A stretch of DNA of 64,000 nt from Bradyrhizobium sp. Arg816 (GCF_029989365.1 NZ_JAPRAQ010000022.1:1-64000); one strand, 5' to 3'. Numbered from the stretch's first letter, positions 7,729 to 16,810 are shown. The notes: generated by a model not told the origin, from the letters alone. Numbers and translations: made by a program.

Positions 7729-9564
7729 TCAGTACACCCGCGCCTTCGGCGGGATGTACTGCACGTCGTTGGTCATGGTGTAGTCGTGAACGGGACGGTA
7801 CTCGATCTTGACCTTGCCGGACTCGTCCAGCCAGGCCAGCGTGTGCTTCATCCAGTTCTTGTCGTCGCGCGCGGAGAAGTCCTCGCGGGCATGCGCGCCG
7901 CGGCTCTCGGTGCGGTTGGCGGCGGAGTCCATCGTCACCACCGCCTGCGAGATCAGATTGTCGAACTCCAGCGTCTCGATGAGATCGGAATTCCACACCA
8001 GTGAGCGATCCGACACGGCGATGTCGGTGATGCCGCTGTGGACCTTCTCGATCAGGTTCTGGCCTTCGCTCAGGATGTCGCCGGTGCGGAACACCGCGCA
8101 ATTGTTCTGCATCACGTGCTGCATGCCTTCGCGCAGCTTCGCGGTCGGCGTGCCGCCGGAGGCGTAGCGGTAGTGATCGAGGCGGCCGAGCGCGAGCTCG
8201 GATGAGTTCGCCGGCAGCTCCGGCTGACTGGCGTTCGGCGTAAGCTTTTCGGCCAGGCGGAGCGCGGCGGCGCGGCCGAACACCACGAGGTCGATCAGCG
8301 AGTTGGAGCCGAGGCGGTTGGCGCCGTGCACGGAGACGCAGGCGGCTTCGCCGATCGCCATCAGGCCGGGAATGATGGCGTTGTCGTCGCCGTCCTTCTT
8401 GGTCAGGACTTCGCCGTGATAGTTCGTGGGGATGCCGCCCATGTTGTAGTGCACGGTCGGCACGATCGGGATCGGCTCGCGCGTCACGTCGACATTTGCG
8501 AAGATTTTTGCGGATTCGGAGATGCCCGGCAGGCGCTCGGCGAGCACCGCGGGATCGAGATGGTCGAGATGCAGGAAGATGTGGTCCTTCTTCTTGCCGA
8601 CGCCGCGGCCTTCGCGGATCTCGATGGTCATCGCGCGCGAGACGACGTCGCGCGATGCGAGGTCCTTCGCCGACGGCGCATAGCGCTCCATGAAGCGCTC
8701 GCCCTCGGAATTGACGAGATAGCCGCCTTCGCCGCGCGCACCTTCGGTGACGAGACAGCCCGAGCCGTAAATGCCGGTCGGGTGGAACTGCACGAACTCC
8801 ATGTCCTGCATCGGCAGGCCGGCGCGCAGCACCATGCCGCCGCCGTCGCCGGTGCAGGTGTGCGCCGAGGTGCAGGAGGCGTAGGCGCGGCCGTAGCCGC
8901 CGGTTGCCAGGATCACGGTCTGGGCGCGGAAGCGGTGCAGCGTGCCGTCGTCGAGCTTGAGCGCGATGACGCCGCGGCAGGTGCCCTGGTCGTCCATGAT
9001 CAGGTCGATGGCGAAGAACTCGATGAAGAACTCGGCCGCGTGGCGCAGTGACTGGCCGTACATCGTGTGCAGCATGGCGTGGCCGGTGCGGTCGGCGGCG
9101 GCGCAGGTGCGCTGCGCCTGGCCCTTGCCGTAGTCCATGGTCATGCCGCCGAACGGGCGCTGGTAGATCTTGCCGTCCTCGGTGCGCGAGAACGGCACGC
9201 CCCAATGCTCGAGCTCGTAGACGGCCTCGGGTGCGTTGCGCACCATGTATTCGATCGCGTCCTGGTCGCCCAGCCAGTCCGACCCCTTCACGGTGTCGTA
9301 CATGTGCCAGCGCCAATCGTCCTTGTGCATGTTGCCGAGCGAGGCCGAGATGCCGCCCTGGGCTGCGACCGTATGCGAGCGGGTCGGAAACACCTTGGTG
9401 ATGCAGGCGGTGCGAAGACCGGCTTCGCTGCAGCCGACCACGGCGCGCAGGCCCGCGCCGCCGGCGCCGACCACGACGACGTCATAGGTGTGGTCTTCGA
9501 TCGGATAGGCTTTGCCGTTGGTGGCGGGAGCGCCGTTGCCCTTGCCATTCGTCGCATTGGCCAT
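7729..9564 (-). CDS. sdhA: Succinate dehydrogenase flavoprotein subunit
   Basis: A 611-residue protein of normal family length. The N-terminal FAD-binding motif VVVVGAGGAGLRAV is followed by SHTVAAQGGISASLGN, containing the His that carries covalent FAD. The active-site region VPTVHYNMGGIPTNYHG and the C-terminal ARVY end are typical. It oxidises succinate to fumarate in the TCA cycle. Its ATG is three bases beyond the sdhD stop, so translation is probably coupled within the sdhCDAB operon. Confidence 0.98.
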   Translation of the reverse strand: MANATNGKGNGAPATNGKAYPIEDHTYDVVVVGAGGAGLRAVVGCSEAGLRTACITKVFPTRSHTVAAQGGISASLGNMHKDDWRWHMYDTVKGSDWLGDQDAIEYMVRNAPEAVYELEHWGVPFSRTEDGKIYQRPFGGMTMDYGKGQAQRTCAAADRTGHAMLHTMYGQSLRHAAEFFIEFFAIDLIMDDQGTCRGVIALKLDDGTLHRFRAQTVILATGGYGRAYASCTSAHTCTGDGGGMVLRAGLPMQDMEFVQFHPTGIYGSGCLVTEGARGEGGYLVNSEGERFMERYAPSAKDLASRDVVSRAMTIEIREGRGVGKKKDHIFLHLDHLDPAVLAERLPGISESAKIFANVDVTREPIPIVPTVHYNMGGIPTNYHGEVLTKKDGDDNAIIPGLMAIGEAACVSVHGANRLGSNSLIDLVVFGRAAALRLAEKLTPNASQPELPANSSELALGRLDHYRYASGGTPTAKLREGMQHVMQNNCAVFRTGDILSEGQNLIEKVHSGITDIAVSDRSLVWNSDLIETLEFDNLISQAVVTMDSAANRTESRGAHAREDFSARDDKNWMKHTLAWLDESGKVKIEYRPVHDYTMTNDVQYIPPKARVY

Positions 9565-9567
9565 GGG

Positions 9568-9972
9568 TTACACTCCGGATGACAGTTGGAGAATCGCGTA
9601 GATCGACGCGAGCGCGACCGCGATCGAGAAGAAATTGTTGAGCATGATCGACGCGAGCTTCAGCTTTTCGTTGTGGACATAGTCCTCGATCACGACCTGC
9701 ATGCCGATCTTCATGTGCCAGGCGCTGGCGATGATGAAGAGCACCATGATGATAGCGATCGGCAGCGAGCCGAGGATCTGCTTGGCATAGGCCTGGTTGC
9801 GGCCGAGCAGCATCATGATGACGACGATCACGGGGATCATCAGCAGGACCATCGCCACTGCAGTCAAGCGCTGGCGCCAGAAATCGGACGTGCCGGAATG
9901 CGCCGCGCCAAGGTTGCGGACGCGGCCGAGCGGGGTGCGCATGCTGCGCTTCGGCGTATCGGCCGTGCTCAT
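9568..9972 (-). CDS. sdhD: Succinate dehydrogenase membrane anchor subunit
   Basis: A 134-residue hydrophobic protein with three transmembrane helices after an N-terminal tail (MSTADTPKRSMRTPLGRVR). The stretch SAWHMKIGMQVVIEDYVHNE contains the conserved His and Asp-Tyr region of alphaproteobacterial SdhD, which helps form the heme b and quinone site. It overlaps the end of sdhC by four bases (ATGA arrangement) and is followed immediately by sdhA, so complex II subunits are co-translated. Confidence 0.95.
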   Translation of the reverse strand: MSTADTPKRSMRTPLGRVRNLGAAHSGTSDFWRQRLTAVAMVLLMIPVIVVIMMLLGRNQAYAKQILGSLPIAIIMVLFIIASAWHMKIGMQVVIEDYVHNEKLKLASIMLNNFFSIAVALASIYAILQLSSGV

Positions 9973-10367
9973 CGTCCGCCTCCGATCGCATAGGCGATGA
10001 TCCAGATCAGCACCGTCAGCACGATGCCGCCGATCAGTGCGCCCCAGGTCAGCGCTTCGCGCTCATTGGCCTTGAAGCCGTAGCCGAGGTCCCACACGAA
10101 GTGCCGGATACCGCTCAGCATATGGTGCATCAGCGCCCAGGTGTAGCCGAACATGATCAGCCGGCCGATGATGCTGCCGGTGAAGGCCTGGACGTGGGAA
10201 TAGGCGGCGGGGCCGGAAGCCGCCGCGATCAGCCACCAGGCCAGCAGCAGGGTTCCGACGTAGAGCGCGATACCGGTGGCGCGATGGACGATGGAGAGAG
10301 CCATCGTCAGCGTCCAGCGGTAGACTTGCATGTGGGGGGAAAGCGGTCGTTCGATCCGTGCGGTCAT
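9969..10367 (-). CDS. sdhC: Succinate dehydrogenase cytochrome b556 subunit
   Basis: A 132-residue protein beginning MTARIERPLSPHMQVYRW, with the signature SIVHRATGIALY and HHMLSGIRHFVWD, which hold the conserved Ser/Arg quinone-site residues and heme-ligand His. Three transmembrane helices are evident. It is the first gene of the minus-strand sdhCDAB operon, so the promoter should lie in the 500-base gap upstream. Confidence 0.96.
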   Translation of the reverse strand: MTARIERPLSPHMQVYRWTLTMALSIVHRATGIALYVGTLLLAWWLIAAASGPAAYSHVQAFTGSIIGRLIMFGYTWALMHHMLSGIRHFVWDLGYGFKANEREALTWGALIGGIVLTVLIWIIAYAIGGGR

Positions 10368-10875
10368 GGGCTTTTGATGTTTATTGCGGCCCAGCAGGGG
10401 GCACGCGGGGATCGCGGAAGGTCGGCTCTATTTACGGAGTCGATTTCGCCTGCGCAATCACCAAATCGCCATAAATCGAACCGTGGTTCAGCTCTAGAGC
10501 GTTGATGATGCAAGGCCAATCAGTGGCTTGGTATACCAGCACTTCGGTCCGCCAACGAAGGAAGGAATATCAGTTCATTTATTTCGAAGGGACCGATGCG
10601 CGTTGAAATTGCTATTGGAACGCCTCTAAACGGACCATGCCGTCCAAACCTGCCCGGGGCCGGTCTTTTGAGCGGTTAACGCCATTCGGACGGCATTAAC
10701 TCGCTCCCGCTACGGCCCGGTTTGCCCCTTGTCCGGATATGCGCACCTTGCATTCCACCCCAGCCGCAAGACGTGGCGTGTCGACCGCGCGAATCAGATC
10801 GCCTAATGCTCCGCACGCAGCTTTCCGAACGCATGTTTCGGAGAAGCTGCGACCAGTCGCCGGGGCAGGTCAGGG
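10368..10875. promoter_or_regulatory. 508-base divergent intergenic region between sdhC and the TauE-like gene
   Basis: There is no convincing gene here. It must hold the sdh promoter (minus) and that of the TauE/SafE gene (plus). Two inverted repeats stand out: GTTAACGCC / GGCATTAAC at 10675-10700 (one mismatch, 8-base spacer) and GCAGCTTTCCGAAC / GTTTCGGAGAAGCTGC at 10817-10850, the latter 26 bases before the TauE start. Either could be an operator or a leader hairpin. I cannot assign regulators, and no tRNA cloverleaf fits. Confidence 0.45.
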
Positions 10876-11734
10876 GTGATTGCAGGTCTTGATATCAAGG
10901 AGATCGTCGAGCTCGCGCTGTTGCTGATCGCAACCGGCGCGCTCTCGGGATTCCTGGCCGGCGTGTTCGGGATCGGCGGCGGCGCGATTCTCGTGCCGGT
11001 GTTTTACGAATGCTTCCGCATCGCCGGCGTACCGCTCGAAGTGCGCATGCCGCTCTGCATCGGCACCTCGCTCGCGGTGATCATCCCGACCTCGATCCGC
11101 TCGTTCCAGGCACATTACAAGCGCGGCGCCGTCGACATGTCGATCCTGCGCGTGGTGGCTGCCGATCGTGTTCGGTGTCATCGCCGGCAGCGTCATCGCG
11201 CGTTATGCGCCCGAGAAGCTGTTCAAGATCGTGTTCGTCTGCGTCGCTTATTCCGCGTCGGCACGTCTCATCTTCGCGCGCGAGAGTTGGAAGTTCGGCG
11301 ATGATCTGCCGAAAGGCCCGCTGATGCGCGTCTACGGCTTCTGCGTCGGTATCCTCTCGACGCTGATGGGCATCGGCGGCGGCCTGTTCTCGAACCTGCT
11401 GATGACGTTCTACGGCCGGCCCATCCACCAGGCGGTGGCGACCTCGTCGGCGCTCGCGGTGCTGATCTCGATCCCCGGCGCGCTCGGCTACATCTATGCC
11501 GGCTGGCCGGCGGCTGCGACCTATCCCGCCGTCGCAGCGCTGCAAATCCCGTTCGCGCTCGGTTACGTCTCGCTGATCGGCGCCGTGCTTGTGATGCCGA
11601 TGAGCCTCGTGACAGCGCCGCTCGGCGTGAGGGCCGCGCATGCGATGTCGAAGCGCACGCTGGAGGTCGCGTTCGGCTGCTATCTATTTATCGTCGGCAG
11701 CCGGTTTGTGATGAGCTTGGTGGGCGGGCAGTAG
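10876..11734 (+). pseudogene. TauE/SafE family sulfite exporter, broken by one frameshift
   Basis: Two overlapping frames together give one complete TauE/SafE membrane protein. From GTG at 10876 the first frame encodes GALSGFLAGVFGIGGGAILVP and CIGTSLAVIIPTSIRSFQAH, then loses sense after SILRV. The second frame resumes at WLPIVFGVIAGSVIARYAPE and continues with LSTLMGIGGGLFSNLLMTF to the stop. One extra G at about 11154-11155 (or loss of two bases) explains the switch. The duplicated GIGGG motif is diagnostic of the family, which exports sulfur-containing organic anions or sulfite. It is either a real mutation or a sequencing error. An inverted repeat lies just upstream. Confidence 0.85.
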
Positions 11735-11760
11735 ACGCCTGAGCCTGCGCCACATACTCC

Positions 11761-11867
11761 GCTGTCATCGCCCGCGAAGGCGGGCGATCCAGTATTCCAC
11801 CAGCGCCGGTGATTGATCCGAGAGGCCGCGGCGTACTGGATGCCCCGCCTTCGCGGGGCATGACAGC
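11761..11867. repeat. Palindromic repeat family C, copy 1
   Basis: Long inverted repeat with outer arms GCTGTCAT / ATGACAGC, inner arms CGCCCGCGAAGGCGGGCGATCC and its degenerate partner, and the shared core CGGCGTACTGGATG. Related copies occur at 44479-44580, 49841-49943 and 53707-53812. It fills the gap between the convergent TauE-like and malonyl-CoA synthetase genes. Confidence 0.9.
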
Positions 11868-11915
11868 GTACTGGGCAGAGGCTCCTCGCAATGACGGCGA
11901 GAGAGCGACGCCGCC

Positions 11916-13445
11916 CTACTTCTTCGCGTAAATATCCTTGTATGTATCGCGCAGCACGTTCTTCTGCACCTTGCCCATCGTATTCCGCGGCAATTCGTCG
12001 ACGACGAAGACGCGCTTGGGCATCTTGAACTTTGCCAGCCTTCCGTCGAGCGCCTTCAGCACCGCGGCCTCGGTAACGTCGGCGCCCTCGTTGCAGACCA
12101 GAACCGCCGTGACGCCCTCGCCGAAATCGGCATGCGGCACGCCGATCACGGCGGACTCGACCACGCCGGGCATGGCGTCGATCTCGCTCTCGATTTCCTT
12201 GGGGTAGACGTTGAAGCCGCCGGAGATCACGAGATCCTTGCCGCGGCCGAGAATGTGGACGTAGCCCTTGTCGTCGATCTTGCCGAGGTCGCCGGTGATG
12301 AAGAAGCCGTCGGGCCGGAATTCGGACTTGGTCTTCTCCGGCATGCGCCAATAACCCCTAAACACGTTCGGGCCTTTCACCTCGATCATGCCGATTTCCT
12401 CGCGCGGCAGCTCCTTGCCGGTCTCGGGCTCGGTCACGCGCACGGAGACGCCGGGGAGGGGAAAGCCGACCGCGCCAGGCACGCGCTCGCCGTCATACGG
12501 GTTCGACGTGTTCATGTTCGTCTCGGTCATGCCGTAGCGCTCGAGCACGGCATGGCCCGTGCGCGCCGACCATTCGCGATGGGTTTCGGCGAGCAACGGC
12601 GCGGAGCCCGAGATGAACAGCCGCATGTGCTTTGTGGTCTCGCGCGACAGCGCGGAGTTCTGGAGCAGACGGGTATAGAACGTCGGCACGCCCATCAGCA
12701 CCGTGGCGCGCGCCATCAGCTTGATGATGAGATCAGGGTCGAGCTTCGGCAGGAAGATCATCGACGCCCGCGAAAACAGCGTCACGTTGGTCGCCACGAA
12801 CAGGCCGTGCGTATGGTAGATCGGCAGCGCGTGGATCAGCACGTCCTTGTCGGTGAAGCGCCAATAGCCGACGAGCGAGAGCGAGTTCGACGCGAGATTG
12901 TCGTGCGTCAGCATCGCGCCCTTGGAGCGGCCGGTGGTGCCCGACGTGTAGAGGATCGCGGCGAGATCGTCGTTTGCCCGTGAGACGGTCGCGAATTCGC
13001 TGCTGGCCTTGTCGGCGGCTTCCGTCAGCGAGCCCTTGCCGTCGGGCCCGAGCGTCTCGACCTTGGCCTTCACCTTGGCAGCGATCGGGGCGAGGCCCTC
13101 GGCCTTGGAGGGATCGCAGACCACCAGCGACGGCTCGGCATCGCCGATGAAGTAGTCGAGCTCGTTCAGCGTATAGGCCGTGTTCAGCGGCAAATAGACC
13201 GCGCCGGCCCGCACCGTGGCGAGATAGAGCACGATATTGGCAACCGATTTCTCCACCTGCACCGCGACGCGGTCGCCGGGCTTCACGCCGCGCGCGACCA
13301 GCACGTTCGCCATCTGCCCGGCCCGCGCGATCAGATCGCCATAGCTGATATGGGCGCCGTCCTGGGTCTCGATCGCGAGGCGTTTGGGATCGTCCAGGCC
13401 GTCGAACAGGCGGGAAAACAGGTTGGCGTTGGCAGCTTGGTTCAT
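11916..13445 (-). CDS. matB: Malonyl-CoA synthetase (AMP-forming, MatB type)
   Basis: A 509-residue ANL-superfamily enzyme when started at the ATG at 13445 (MNQAANANLFSRLFDGL). Motifs: the P-loop-like LYTSGTTGRSKGAMLTH, the ERYGMTETNMNTSNPYDGE acid-recognition/adenylation motif typical of MatB, ITGDLGKIDDKGYVHILGR, and the catalytic Lys near the C-terminus in PRNTMGKVQKN. The family converts malonate, CoA and ATP to malonyl-CoA. No malonyl-CoA decarboxylase or malonate carrier gene adjoins it. The SDR gene is transcribed divergently from a 95-base gap. The ten upstream codons of the open frame are probably not translated. Confidence 0.9.
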   Translation of the reverse strand: MNQAANANLFSRLFDGLDDPKRLAIETQDGAHISYGDLIARAGQMANVLVARGVKPGDRVAVQVEKSVANIVLYLATVRAGAVYLPLNTAYTLNELDYFIGDAEPSLVVCDPSKAEGLAPIAAKVKAKVETLGPDGKGSLTEAADKASSEFATVSRANDDLAAILYTSGTTGRSKGAMLTHDNLASNSLSLVGYWRFTDKDVLIHALPIYHTHGLFVATNVTLFSRASMIFLPKLDPDLIIKLMARATVLMGVPTFYTRLLQNSALSRETTKHMRLFISGSAPLLAETHREWSARTGHAVLERYGMTETNMNTSNPYDGERVPGAVGFPLPGVSVRVTEPETGKELPREEIGMIEVKGPNVFRGYWRMPEKTKSEFRPDGFFITGDLGKIDDKGYVHILGRGKDLVISGGFNVYPKEIESEIDAMPGVVESAVIGVPHADFGEGVTAVLVCNEGADVTEAAVLKALDGRLAKFKMPKRVFVVDELPRNTMGKVQKNVLRDTYKDIYAKK

Positions 13446-13540
13446 GCAAGATTTCCTCGACCGCAAGGCAAACAAGGCCGGTCAAAACCGAGGGCTGGAT
13501 TAGCAAAAACCGCCCCAATGAAGCAACGGAGACAGTTTGC

Positions 13541-14302
13541 ATGACCAAAAACGGGAAACGCGTGGCCTGGGTGACGGGCGGCGGCAGCGGGATCGGGGAG
13601 GCCGGCGCCGAGGCGCTCGCGGCCGACGGTTGGACGGTGGTGGTCTCGGGCCGCCGCAAGGACGCCCTGGATACCGTGGTTGCCAAGATTGCTGGGGCAG
13701 GCGGGGCGGCGGAGGCCATTGCGCTGGATGTGTCCGACGCCACTGAGGCCCAGAAGGCGGCCGACCACATCGTCGCGAAGCACGGCCGGATCGACCTGCT
13801 CGTGAACAATGCCGGCATCAATGTCCCCAAGCGAAGCTGGAAGGACATGGAACTGGAGGGCTGGGACCAGCTCGTCCAGGTCAATCTCAACGGCGTGCTG
13901 TATTGCATGCGCGCGGTGCTGCCGACGATGCGCAAGCAACAGGACGGCTCGATCATCAACGTCTCGTCCTGGGCCGGCCGCCACGTCTCGAAGATGCCGG
14001 GCCCAGCCTACACCACCACCAAGCACGCTGTGCTGGCGCTGACCCATTCCTTCAACATGGACGAATGCGTCAATGGCCTGCGCGCCTGCTGCCTGATGCC
14101 GGGCGAGGTGGCGACCCCGATCCTGAAGCTGCGCCCGGTGGTGCCGAGCGAGGCGGAGCAGGCCAAGATGCTGCAATCGGAGGATCTGGGGCGCACCATC
14201 GCGTTCATCGCGTCAATGCCGCCGCGCGTCTGCATCAACGAGCTGCTGATCAGCCCGACGCACAATCGCGGATTCATTCAGACGCCGAACAACAGGGATT
14301 GA
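13541..14302 (+). CDS. SDR family NAD(P)-dependent oxidoreductase
   Basis: A 253-residue classical short-chain dehydrogenase. The dinucleotide motif GGGSGIGEAGAEAL is near the N-terminus, with LLVNNAGIN, the catalytic Ser in IINVSSWAGR and the Tyr-x-x-x-Lys in AYTTTKHAVL. The substrate is unknown. A C-terminal INELLISPTHNRGF loop resembles clavaldehyde/ribitol-type SDRs often annotated generically. It is divergent from matB, which hints at but does not prove shared regulation. Confidence 0.93.
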   Translation: MTKNGKRVAWVTGGGSGIGEAGAEALAADGWTVVVSGRRKDALDTVVAKIAGAGGAAEAIALDVSDATEAQKAADHIVAKHGRIDLLVNNAGINVPKRSWKDMELEGWDQLVQVNLNGVLYCMRAVLPTMRKQQDGSIINVSSWAGRHVSKMPGPAYTTTKHAVLALTHSFNMDECVNGLRACCLMPGEVATPILKLRPVVPSEAEQAKMLQSEDLGRTIAFIASMPPRVCINELLISPTHNRGFIQTPNNRD

Positions 14303-14331
14303 GACGAGCACACTGCCGCAACGGGCACACT

Positions 14332-14423
14332 GCCGTAGGGTGGGCAAAGCGAAGCGTGCCCACCAAAACCAAATGGAGAGAGATGGTGGGCACGACGCTT
14401 CGCGCCTTTGCCCACCCTACGGC
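14332..14423. repeat. Palindromic repeat family B, copy 1
   Basis: Inverted repeat with arms GCCGTAGGGTGGGCAAAG and CTTTGCCCACCCTACGGC, and inner GCGAAGCGTGCCCACC / GGTGGGCACGACGCTTCGC. Copies occur at 16811-16905 and 61952-62075. It lies 30 bases past the SDR stop. Confidence 0.9.
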
Positions 14424-14634
14424 ACCGTCCGCTCGGCGCTCGCTCACACACGAACGTCCCCGCGCTTAGTTTCACGCATCACGATAAATTATTTCCCGAA
14501 ACCACTTCGCAAACCCTCCCGTAGTTGGGACCAACGACGGCACTGCTGCTTCACGCCAAAAGGTCGCAGGTGCCGTTGTTGCCCCAACGCAAACGCCGGC
14601 CATTGCCGGTCACAATTCAATCGGGAGACTCTCC

Positions 14635-15189
14635 ATGTCGAAGCGTATTGCCTATCTCGCTGCCGCCGCCTTCAGCGCCCTGGCCATCACCGCGACCGTC
14701 GTCGCGCCTGTCCGCGCCGAGGAGAAGACCGTCATGGTCGGCGGCGCCGCGATGTTCCCGTCCAAGAACATCGTCCAGAACGCCGTCAACTCCAAGGATC
14801 ACACCACGCTAGTGGCGGCGGTGAAGGCCGCCGGCCTGGTGCCGACGCTGGAAGGCAAGGGTCCGTTCACGGTGTTCGCGCCCACCAACGCGGCCTTCGG
14901 CAAGCTGCCGGCCGGCACCGTCGACAATCTGGTCAAGCCCGAGAACAAGGCGACCCTGACCAAGATCCTCACCTACCATGTCGTGCCCGGCAAGCTCGAG
15001 GCCTCCGACCTCACCGACGGCAAGAAGATGAAGACCGCCGAAGGCGAGGAGCTGACCGTGAAGAAGCAGGACGGCAAGGTCTGGATCGTCGATGCCAAGG
15101 GGGGCACCTCGATGGTGACGATCTCCAACGTCAACCAGTCGAACGGCGTGATCCATGTGGTCGATACCGTGCTGATGCCGGCGACGTAA
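14635..15189 (+). CDS. Fasciclin (FAS1) domain secreted protein
   Basis: A 184-residue protein. Residues 1-~31 form a signal peptide (AYLAAAAFSALAITATVVAPVRAEE). The rest is one FAS1 domain, with the H1 motif GPFTVFAPTNAAFGKLPAG and the H2-like ILTYHVVPGKLEASDL, ending VIHVVDTVLMPA. FAS1 proteins act in adhesion or envelope interactions. It begins after a GGGAGA ribosome site and precedes the cytochrome b and molybdopterin oxidoreductase genes on the same strand, with a 181-base gap. Confidence 0.93.
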   Translation: MSKRIAYLAAAAFSALAITATVVAPVRAEEKTVMVGGAAMFPSKNIVQNAVNSKDHTTLVAAVKAAGLVPTLEGKGPFTVFAPTNAAFGKLPAGTVDNLVKPENKATLTKILTYHVVPGKLEASDLTDGKKMKTAEGEELTVKKQDGKVWIVDAKGGTSMVTISNVNQSNGVIHVVDTVLMPAT

Positions 15190-15370
15190 CACCGCGCCCT
15201 CCTGTTTCATCCCCGACAGGGTGCGACGTAACGGCGAGCCGGGGCCACCCGGCTCGCTTTATTGTGACTACGGTCGCCCGCAGACTCGATTCGCCGTCGT
15301 GCGGGGGCGTAACGAAAGCGGAAGTATCGGCGTATATTCGGTGTCAGACGACCTTCAGGACGGAACCATC

Positions 15371-16000
15371 ATGTCGAGCCTCACAGTCAGCGACGAGCAG
15401 GTCAGCGCCACCCCCGCCAAAGTGATCCAGCCGGCCTGGGTCCGTGTCATGCACTGGACCAACGCGGTCGCCATGATCCTGATGATCCTGTCGGGCTGGC
15501 AGATCTACAACGCCTCACCGCTGTTCGGCTTCAGTTTTCCGCGCGAATACACGCTTGGCGGCTGGCTCGGCGGCGGCTTGCTCTGGCACTTCGCGGCGAT
15601 GTGGCTCTTGATGATCAACGGCCTCGCCTATCTCGTCACCGGCTTCGCCACCGGCCGCTTCCGCAAAAAACTGCTGCCGATCACGCCATCCGGCGTGCTC
15701 CACGACGTCAGGGCTGCGCTGACCTTCAAGCTCGGCCACGACGATCTCACCGTCTACAATTACGTGCAGCGCGCACTCTACGCCGGCATCATCGTAGTCG
15801 GCGTGCTGATCGTGCTGTCGGGCCTGTCGATGTGGAAGCCGGTACAACTGCATTGGCTCGTGATGCTGTTCGGCGACTATCCGACCGCGCGCTACGTGCA
15901 CTTCTTCTGCATGGCCGCGATCTGCGCCTTCCTCGTCATTCATGTCCTGCTCGCGCTGCTGGTGCCGAAGAGCCTGCGCGCGATGATCATTGGCCGCTGA
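15371..16000 (+). CDS. Cytochrome b/b6-domain membrane protein (b561-type)
   Basis: A 209-residue protein starting at ATG 15371 (MSSLTVSDEQ); upstream codons in the same frame are unlikely to be used. Four to five transmembrane helices, with His residues in VMHWTNAVAMILMILSGW and LLWHFAAMWLLM in the first helices and YVHFFCMAAICAFLVIHVLLA in the last, are arranged like the di-heme cytochrome b561 / Ni-Fe hydrogenase b-type fold. It sits 14 bases before a molybdopterin oxidoreductase gene, so it probably passes electrons between that enzyme and the quinone pool. Confidence 0.88.
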   Translation: MSSLTVSDEQVSATPAKVIQPAWVRVMHWTNAVAMILMILSGWQIYNASPLFGFSFPREYTLGGWLGGGLLWHFAAMWLLMINGLAYLVTGFATGRFRKKLLPITPSGVLHDVRAALTFKLGHDDLTVYNYVQRALYAGIIVVGVLIVLSGLSMWKPVQLHWLVMLFGDYPTARYVHFFCMAAICAFLVIHVLLALLVPKSLRAMIIGR

Positions 16001-16014
16001 TTAGGAGACCCGTT

Positions 16015-16797
16015 ATGGCCAAGCGCTCATTCCTGATCCCCGGCGTCGACAAGCGGCTGCTGATCAAGGACTCCATCAAGACGATGCCCGACGTCAGCCG
16101 CCGCCGCTTCATTGCGGGCGGCGCCAGCCTCGGCGCGCTGACGCTGCTCACCGGCTGCGACGTGATCGACTCGTCCTCGGCCGAGGACATGCTGAAGCAA
16201 GTTTCGAAATTCAACGACTCCGTGCAGGCCTTCATCTTCAATCCCGACGCGCTGGCGCCGACTTTCCCCGAGAGCGCGATCACGAAACCGTTTCCGTTCA
16301 ATGCCTATTACGATCTCGACGATGCACCCGATGTCGACGGCGCCGACTGGAAGCTCGAGGTGCGTGGTCTCGTCGACAACAAGAAGTCCTGGACCCTGGA
16401 CGAGCTCTACAAGCTGCCGCAGGTCACGCAGATCACCCGCCATATCTGCGTCGAGGGCTGGAGCGCGATCGGAAGCTGGACCGGCACGCCGCTCCGCGAT
16501 TTCCTCAAGCTGATCGGCGCCGATACGCGCGCGAAATACGTCTGGTTCCAGTGCGCCGACAAGGACGGTTACAACTCGCCCTTGGACATGCGCAGCGCGC
16601 TGCATCCGCAGACCCAGATGACGTTCAAATACGCGAACGAAATCCTTCCGCGCGCCTACGGTTTCCCGATGAAGATCCGCGTGCCGACGAAACTCGGATT
16701 CAAGAACCCGAAATATGTCGTCTCGATGGAAGTCACCAACGACTACAAGGGCGGCTACTGGGAGGACCAGGGCTACAATTCGTTCAGCGGGAGCTGA
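16015..16797 (+). CDS. Molybdopterin-dependent oxidoreductase, sulfite-oxidase fold (MsrP-like)
   Basis: A 260-residue protein from ATG 16015 with a strong AGGAGA site. The N-terminus carries a twin-arginine signal (SRRRFIAGG, residues 29-37) that leads to a lipobox-like LLTGC (Cys48), suggesting a Tat-exported lipoprotein. The oxidoreductase_molyb domain follows, with the presumed Mo-ligand Cys145 in RHICVEGWSAIGSWTG. The C-terminus has the PTKLGFKNPKYV motif. The gene is 14 bases past the cytochrome b gene, so they form a two-gene redox unit analogous to MsrP-MsrQ, but the heme partner is of a different family. The substrate is unknown. Confidence 0.9.
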   Translation: MAKRSFLIPGVDKRLLIKDSIKTMPDVSRRRFIAGGASLGALTLLTGCDVIDSSSAEDMLKQVSKFNDSVQAFIFNPDALAPTFPESAITKPFPFNAYYDLDDAPDVDGADWKLEVRGLVDNKKSWTLDELYKLPQVTQITRHICVEGWSAIGSWTGTPLRDFLKLIGADTRAKYVWFQCADKDGYNSPLDMRSALHPQTQMTFKYANEILPRAYGFPMKIRVPTKLGFKNPKYVVSMEVTNDYKGGYWEDQGYNSFSGS

Positions 16798-16810
16798 CGC
16801 CAGCCCCGCT

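Noticed and set aside
10470..10560. Sequence resembling a tRNA T-loop (AATCGAACC)
   Set aside because: No acceptor stem or full cloverleaf could be drawn.
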